A stretch of DNA of 64,000 bases from Pantoea sp. 18069 (GTDB lineage Bacteria > Pseudomonadota > Gammaproteobacteria > Burkholderiales > Burkholderiaceae_C), in contig NZ_CACSJA010000011.1 in assembly GCF_902706035.1 (NCBI RefSeq), positions 86,039 to 150,038 of the forward strand, read 5' to 3'. Under the pieces are notes generated by a model. It saw only the letters and a list, made by a program, of their open reading frames with translations. It was not told the origin of the DNA and searched no databases. Position 1 is the first letter of the stretch. Each line of letters starts with the position of its first letter. Positions 58,650 to 64,000 of the stretch are shown here, piece after piece. The position numbers and the translations under genes were made by a program.

Positions 58650-60434
58650 ATGGAAATTTCCAAGGCAGAGCTTTCTTCCGCTGCCGCTGCAGCAGCGTCG
58701 TCTCCCGCGCGTCCCACTGAACTCATGGGCGCAGAAATCCTCGTCAAGTCGCTCCAGGCCGAAGGCGTGCAGCATCTGTGGGGTTATCCGGGTGGCGCTG
58801 TGTTGTATATCTACGACGCGCTCTACAAGCAAGACACCATTCAGCATGTGCTGGTGCGCCATGAACAGGCGGCCGTGCATGCAGCCGACGGCTTCGCCCG
58901 CGCCACTGGCGAAGTCGGCGTGGCGCTGGTCACTTCCGGCCCCGGCCTGACGAACGCCGTCACCGGCATCGCCACCGCCTACACCGACAGCATTCCGCTG
59001 GTCGTGATCAGCGGACAGACTTCGACCGCCTCCATCGGCACCGACGCCTTCCAGGAGTGCGACACCGTGGGCATCACGCGCCCCATCGTCAAGCACAACT
59101 TCCTCGTCAAGGATGCGCGCGATCTCGCCGCGACGATGAAGAAGGCCTTCCACATCGCGCGCTCGGGCCGGCCCGGCCCGGTGGTGGTCGACATTCCCAA
59201 GGACGTGTCCTTCAAGAAGGCCGCCTGGACCGGTTATCCGCAGAGCATAGAAATGCGCTCGTACAACCCGGTCAAGAAAGGCCACAGTGGCCAGATCCGC
59301 AAGGCGCTGCAACTGCTGCTGAGCGCCAAGCGCCCCTATATCTATACCGGCGGCGGCGTGTTGCTGGGCAATGCCTGCAACGAACTGCGCACGCTGGTCG
59401 ACATGCTCGGCGTGCCCGTGACCCACACCCTGATGGGCCTGGGCGCCTACCCCGCGAGCGAGCGCAAGTACCTGGGCATGCTGGGCATGCACGGCACCAT
59501 CGAAGCCAACAACGCGATGCAGAACTGCGACGTGCTGCTGGCCGTGGGCGCGCGCTTCGACGACCGCGTGATCGGCAACCCCAAGCACTTCCTGTCGGTC
59601 GAGCGCAAGATCATCCACATCGACATCGACCCCTCGTCGATCTCCAAGCGCGTGCGCGTCGATGTGCCCATCGTGGGCGACGTCAAGGACGTGCTTGGCG
59701 AGCTCATTGCCATGCTGCGCGAAACGGCGGCCCGCCCCGACGCCGGAGCGCTCGCGGCCTGGTGGGACACCATCGAAGCCTGGCGCGCGCGTGACTGCCT
59801 GCGCTACGACAACAGCAACCCTGAAGTCATCAAGCCGCAGTACGTGGTCGAGACGCTGTTCAACATGACGCGCGGCACCGACACCTACATCACGTCCGAC
59901 GTGGGCCAGCACCAGATGTGGGCCGCGCAGTACTACCGCTTCGACGAGCCGCGCCGCTGGATCAACTCCGGCGGCCTGGGCACGATGGGCGTGGGCATTC
60001 CCTACGCCATGGGCATCAAGCTCGCCAAGCCCGACGCCGAAGTGTTCTGCATCACCGGCGAAGGCTCGGTGCAGATGAACATCCAGGAGCTGTCGACCTG
60101 CCTGCAGCACAACACGCCGATCAAGATCTGCTCGCTCAACAACCGCTACCTGGGCATGGTGCGCCAGTGGCAGGAGATCGAGTATTCGGGCCGCTACAGC
60201 CACAGCTACATGGACGCGCTGCCGAACTTCGTCAAGCTCGCCGAAGCCTATGGCCACGTGGGCCTGCTGGTCGAACGCTCCGAGGACGTCGAGCCCGCAC
60301 TGCGCGAAGCGCGCCGCCTCAAGGACCGCACGGTGTTCATCGACTTCCGTACCGATCCGACCGAGAACGTCTTCCCCATGGTCCAGGCCGGCAAGGGCAT
60401 CACGGAGATGCTGCTCGGCACCGACGACCTCTGA
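58650..60434 (+). CDS. ilvB: Acetolactate synthase, large subunit
   Basis: Thiamine-diphosphate enzyme making acetolactate or acetohydroxybutyrate for branched-chain amino acids; 594 residues. TPP-domain Glu in VLVRHEQAAVHAADGFAR (~70), Rossmann-type FAD domain (~210-370) and the C-terminal TPP/Mg motif GEGSVQMNIQELSTC with LNNRYLGMVRQWQ (~470-510). GTG/ATG choice: ATG at 58650 with AAAGG upstream; a TTG two codons earlier is in frame. Named ilvB here though ilvI is used for the same role. ilvN follows. Confidence 0.96.
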   Translation: MEISKAELSSAAAAAASSPARPTELMGAEILVKSLQAEGVQHLWGYPGGAVLYIYDALYKQDTIQHVLVRHEQAAVHAADGFARATGEVGVALVTSGPGLTNAVTGIATAYTDSIPLVVISGQTSTASIGTDAFQECDTVGITRPIVKHNFLVKDARDLAATMKKAFHIARSGRPGPVVVDIPKDVSFKKAAWTGYPQSIEMRSYNPVKKGHSGQIRKALQLLLSAKRPYIYTGGGVLLGNACNELRTLVDMLGVPVTHTLMGLGAYPASERKYLGMLGMHGTIEANNAMQNCDVLLAVGARFDDRVIGNPKHFLSVERKIIHIDIDPSSISKRVRVDVPIVGDVKDVLGELIAMLRETAARPDAGALAAWWDTIEAWRARDCLRYDNSNPEVIKPQYVVETLFNMTRGTDTYITSDVGQHQMWAAQYYRFDEPRRWINSGGLGTMGVGIPYAMGIKLAKPDAEVFCITGEGSVQMNIQELSTCLQHNTPIKICSLNNRYLGMVRQWQEIEYSGRYSHSYMDALPNFVKLAEAYGHVGLLVERSEDVEPALREARRLKDRTVFIDFRTDPTENVFPMVQAGKGITEMLLGTDDL

Positions 60435-60521
60435 GCACGCGGGGCCGCGTGCCCTGCTGCCTCATCCCTTTCCAGCTATCGTTCGATAGTTCCATTGTTG
60501 ACGAATCTATTGCCCGCCAAG

Positions 60522-60543
60522 CCCGCGCATTACCGTGCGCGGG
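60522..60543 (+). other. Hairpin between ilvB and ilvN
   Basis: Perfect 8-bp stem CCCGCGCA/TGCGCGGG with a six-base loop, 31 bases before the ilvN start, no T-run. It could adjust the ratio of large to small subunit by affecting mRNA processing or decay. Confidence 0.45.
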
Positions 60544-60573
60544 GGAGGGCGGCGAAAAGAGGAATCCGTACCC

Positions 60574-61065
60574 ATGAAGCACATCATTGCAGTCTTGCTC
60601 GAGAACGAACCCGGCGCGCTGTCGCGCGTGGTCGGACTGTTCTCGGCGCGAGGCTATAACATCGAGTCCCTGACCGTGGCGCCGACCGAGGATCCGTCGC
60701 TGTCGCGCATGACCATCCAGACCACGGGCTCGGAAGACGTGATCGAGCAGATCACCAAGCATCTGAACCGCCTCATCGAGGTGGTCAAGGTGGTGGACCT
60801 GACCGAAGGCGCGTACGCCGAGCGCGAGCTGATGATGGTCAAGGTCCGGGCCGTGGGCAAGGAGCGCGAAGAAATAAAGCGCCTGGTGGACATCTTCCGC
60901 GGCCGCATCATCGATGTGACCGACAAGAGCTACACCATAGAACTCACGGGCGACCAGTCCAAGAACGACGCCTTTTTGCAGGCCATGGAACGCTCTGCCA
61001 TCCTCGAGACCGTGCGCACCGGTGCGAGCGGCATCGGCCGAGGCGAGCGCATCCTGCGCGTGTGA
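60574..61065 (+). CDS. ilvN: Acetolactate synthase, small regulatory subunit
   Basis: Regulatory subunit that gives valine feedback inhibition; 163 residues. N-terminal ACT domain (MKHIIAVLLENEPGALSRVV, GYNIESLTVAPTED) and C-terminal ACT-like region (DIFRGRIIDVTDKSYTIELTG). Length matches IlvH/IlvN. Ribosome-binding AAAGAGGAA precedes the ATG. ilvC follows after 51 bases. Confidence 0.96.
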   Translation: MKHIIAVLLENEPGALSRVVGLFSARGYNIESLTVAPTEDPSLSRMTIQTTGSEDVIEQITKHLNRLIEVVKVVDLTEGAYAERELMMVKVRAVGKEREEIKRLVDIFRGRIIDVTDKSYTIELTGDQSKNDAFLQAMERSAILETVRTGASGIGRGERILRV

Positions 61066-62133
<1,068 letters not shown>

Positions 62134-62168
62134 TCCAACGCAGGGCGTGAGCCCTGCCGCGGTCATCG

Positions 62169-62195
62169 AAAGCCACCGCAAGGTGGCTTTTTTTA
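62169..62195 (+). terminator. Rho-independent terminator after ilvC
   Basis: Stem AAGCCACC/GGTGGCTT with a GCAA-type loop and a run of seven T, 36 bases past the ilvC stop. Confidence 0.92.
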
Positions 62196-62199
62196 TTGA

Positions 62200-62612
62200 C
62201 GCCGGGCCTGGGGGGGGGCTTTGCCCCCCCAGACGGCTACACGCAGTGAGCAAGCGTGGGGGCCTTTTTTGCCGCCGGGCCGCCCCAAGGCAATAAGCGC
62301 CCCCGTGGGGGGGCAGCGGCTACACGCAGTGAGCAAGCGTGGGGGTCTTTTTTTTTGCCGCCGGGCCGCCCCAAGGCAAAAGCAGCCCCCTCGAGGGGCA
62401 GCGGCTACACGCAGTGAGCAAGCGTGGGGGCCTTTTCTTTGCCGCCGGGCCGCCCCAAGGTAAAAAGCGGCCCCCTCGGGGGGCAGCGGACCTTGCGCAG
62501 CAAGGGAAGCGTGGGGGTCTTTTTTTGCCGCCGGGCCGCCCCAAGGCAAAAAGCGGCCCCCTCGGGGGGCAGCGGCTACACGCAGTGAGCAAGCGTGGGG
62601 GCCTTTTTTATT
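62200..62612. repeat. Tandem array of ~85-bp terminator-like repeats
   Basis: Four full units begin with GCCGCCGGGCCGCCCCAAGG at 62271, 62357, 62441 and 62527, plus a partial one (62200-62270). Each unit: that block, an A-run, a C-rich/G-rich hairpin (for example GCCCCC TCG GGGGGC), CAGCGGCTACACGCAGTGAGCAAGCGTGGGGG, and a T-run of 6-10. Unit three carries a variant middle (near 62489-62510). The 597-base gap 62134-62730 contains this array, the ilvC terminator and ~118 bases upstream of pssA. No convincing gene in it. Confidence 0.88.
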
Positions 62613-62730
62613 AACGTCGCGCCATGGCACACGGGTACACTGCAGCACACAGAGGGGGCAAGGCGCTCCCGCGAACAAACAGTGTCAATCGCGTTCCCTG
62701 TCCATGGGCAGCGCAGTGGAGGTTTATTAC

Positions 62731-63564
62731 ATGCATGACGGCAATGAGTCGACGGAAGTGGCGGGCGTGTCGGTGCGCAAGCGCCGCAAGGGCATCTACA
62801 TCCTGCCCAACCTGTTCACATTGGCAGCGCTGTTCGGCGGTTTCTATGCCATCGTGATGGCGATGAACGGACGCTTCGAGCTGGCCGCCGTGGGCGTGTT
62901 CTGTGCGATGGTGCTCGACAGCCTCGACGGCCGCGTGGCGCGCATGACCAACACCCAGAGCGCGTTCGGCGAGCAGATGGACTCGCTGTCCGACATGGTC
63001 TCGTTCGGCGTTGCGCCGGCGCTGATCGCCTACGAGTGGGCGCTCAAGGGCCTGGGCCGCTGGGGCTGGATCGCGGCGTTTGTCTACTGCTCCTGCGCGG
63101 CGCTGCGCCTGGCGCGCTTCAACGTCAATACGGCCGTGGTCGACAAGCGCTACTTCCAGGGCCTGCCGTCGCCGGCCGCCGCGGCGCTGGTCACGGGCTT
63201 CATCTGGCTGCTCAGCGACTCGGGCCTGATGCGCGGCGCCGACGGCCTGCTGACCTGGACCCAGCTGACCTGGACGATGTTCGCGCTGACGCTGTACTCG
63301 GGCCTGACCATGGTCACCAACGTGCCGTTCTACAGCTTCAAGGACATCCACATGAAGCGCAGCGTGCCGTTTGCGGCCATCGTGCTGATCGTGCTGGCGA
63401 TCGCGGTGATCAACATCCACGCGCCCACGGTGCTGTTCGGCGTGTTCGTGCTCTACGGCTTCAGCGGCTACGCGGTCTATGCCTGGCGCAAGGCCAAGGG
63501 CCAGCAGGTCAGCGTGATCAGCACGTCCAAGGACGAGCCAGAAGAGCGCGGTCTGCACAAATAG
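62731..63564 (+). CDS. pssA: CDP-diacylglycerol-serine O-phosphatidyltransferase
   Basis: Makes phosphatidylserine, precursor of phosphatidylethanolamine, at the inner membrane; 277 residues, type II, several membrane helices. Signature of CDP-alcohol phosphatidyltransferases is complete: LDSLDGRVAR...FGEQMDSLSD, i.e. DGxxARx8Gx3Dx3D, at ~70-95. Start at 62731 follows GGAGG at 8 bases; an in-frame ATG at 62704 is an alternative. The ilv-pssA neighbourhood normally continues to leuA. Confidence 0.95.
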   Translation: MHDGNESTEVAGVSVRKRRKGIYILPNLFTLAALFGGFYAIVMAMNGRFELAAVGVFCAMVLDSLDGRVARMTNTQSAFGEQMDSLSDMVSFGVAPALIAYEWALKGLGRWGWIAAFVYCSCAALRLARFNVNTAVVDKRYFQGLPSPAAAALVTGFIWLLSDSGLMRGADGLLTWTQLTWTMFALTLYSGLTMVTNVPFYSFKDIHMKRSVPFAAIVLIVLAIAVINIHAPTVLFGVFVLYGFSGYAVYAWRKAKGQQVSVISTSKDEPEERGLHK

Positions 63565-64000
63565 AAATCTCCTTGATGCGTCCCGCTTCGTGTGGGCGCG
63601 CTGGGGGCCTTGGTCCCTGTAGGGAATGTCAGTTAGTTAAAAGCGCAAGAGCCTCAGGAGGAGGCGCTAAAAATCCGCTTTTGTGGTACCTTTGTTTCGC
63701 TGGGGCCTGTGCCAGCGGCCGCTATGGCTTTGCTTTTCGAGGCCGGGTCTCGGCCCGGCAGCCGACTTCATTTTCTTGTACGCACAAGAAAACGAAGCAA
63801 AAGAAGGCGCCCCTGCTGTCTGCGACCCTGCGCTGCGCTCCGGGCAACCTGCCGTGCTCGGTCCCGGGCTGCACCGCAGAACTTATATGGACACCTCCCG
63901 TGATGCAAGCAAACTTTTGAAGTTTTGACTCGGCGGTTCATTGCAACCTTATATCCGGCCTTTCGATGCAGTACGGACTGTTCATCCGCTGCTGGCCCTG
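63565..64000. other. Repeat-rich region at the right edge
   Basis: No gene recognised. Holds a weak dyad AGCGC-GCCTC/GAGGC-GCT at about 63642-63668, a CGAGGCCGGGTCTCGGCCCGGC block at 63738-63759, and the short hairpin TCTTGT/ACAAGA at 63774-63789 followed by AAACGAAGCAAAAGAAGG. These blocks resemble dispersed intergenic repeats of related genomes. Open frames across it have repeat-like composition and no homology I can name. Confidence 0.45.

Noticed and set aside
62271..62612. Possible CRISPR or phage attachment array after ilvC
   Set aside because: Units of ~85 bp are contiguous and similar over their whole length, with hairpins and T-runs; no spacers, no integrase and no tRNA nearby.

Overview
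The window is GC-rich DNA, densely packed on both strands, with gene content and gene order typical of a betaproteobacterium of the Comamonadaceae (Acidovorax/Comamonas/Delftia-like). That placement is an inference from protein character and synteny: ftsH-folP-glmM, pstSCAB-phoU-phoB-phoR, dnaX-ybaB-recR, an ilvB-ilvN-ilvC-pssA block, and many short GC-rich palindromic repeats. Almost everything is chromosomal housekeeping. The clear outlier is one AT-richer ankyrin-repeat gene.

Layout. 0-3 kb: 3' end of ftsH, then folP and glmM. 3.1-5.3 kb: a PAS/GGDEF/EAL cyclic-di-GMP protein whose upstream region holds a palindromic element. 5.7-21.2 kb: a phosphate/polyphosphate block with a short ppx, ppk1 (behind a well-formed Pho box), a long ppx, an autotransporter, then pstS-pstC-pstA-pstB-phoU-phoB-phoR behind a second Pho box. 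21.2-24.3 kb: a MATE transporter and an ArnT/PMT-like membrane protein. 24.3-28 kb: the ankyrin gene, bordered by a 267-bp inverted-repeat element and a solitary matching end. 28.2-30.5 kb: rpmE2, rho, trxA. 30.6-35.5 kb: a BaiN-like flavoprotein, the SRP RNA gene (ffs), dnaX, ybaB, recR. 35.5-41.2 kb: MAPEG protein, mltD, gloB, a methyltransferase, rnhA, a thioredoxin-like protein and a PAS/GGDEF protein. 41.4-46.0 kb: moeA-mobA-moaA, a DUF2889 gene and a Crp/Fnr regulator. 46.2-51.4 kb: ppa and a chemotaxis cluster (mcp, cheW, mcp). 51.4-58.3 kb: FemAB-like acyltransferase, nadE, glnB, LOG phosphoribohydrolase, dgkA, and a sigma factor-DUF3619-DUF3106-RDD operon. 58.6-64 kb: ilvB, ilvN, ilvC, a tandem array of terminator-like repeats, pssA, and a repeat-rich end.

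How it fits together. PhoR/PhoB and Pst-PhoU sense and import phosphate. The Pho box in front of ppk1 suggests polyphosphate synthesis is under the same regulator, with two exopolyphosphatases next to it to release phosphate again. Two c-di-GMP proteins, two chemoreceptors ending in CheR-tether-like motifs, CheW, PII (glnB) and a Crp-type regulator add signalling around otherwise metabolic genes.

Points most worth a second look: the ankyrin gene and its flanking ends; a 9-A run in dnaX where either slippage frame stops within six codons, which would give a gamma-length product; a roughly 720-bp near-identical segment in the two chemoreceptor genes differing only by synonymous changes; a possible sigma/anti-sigma pair with DUF3619; and several repeat families, including a 14-bp minisatellite inside a repeat element and an 85-bp tandem array after ilvC. 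I did not recognise a defence system, prophage, integron, CRISPR array or complete insertion sequence.
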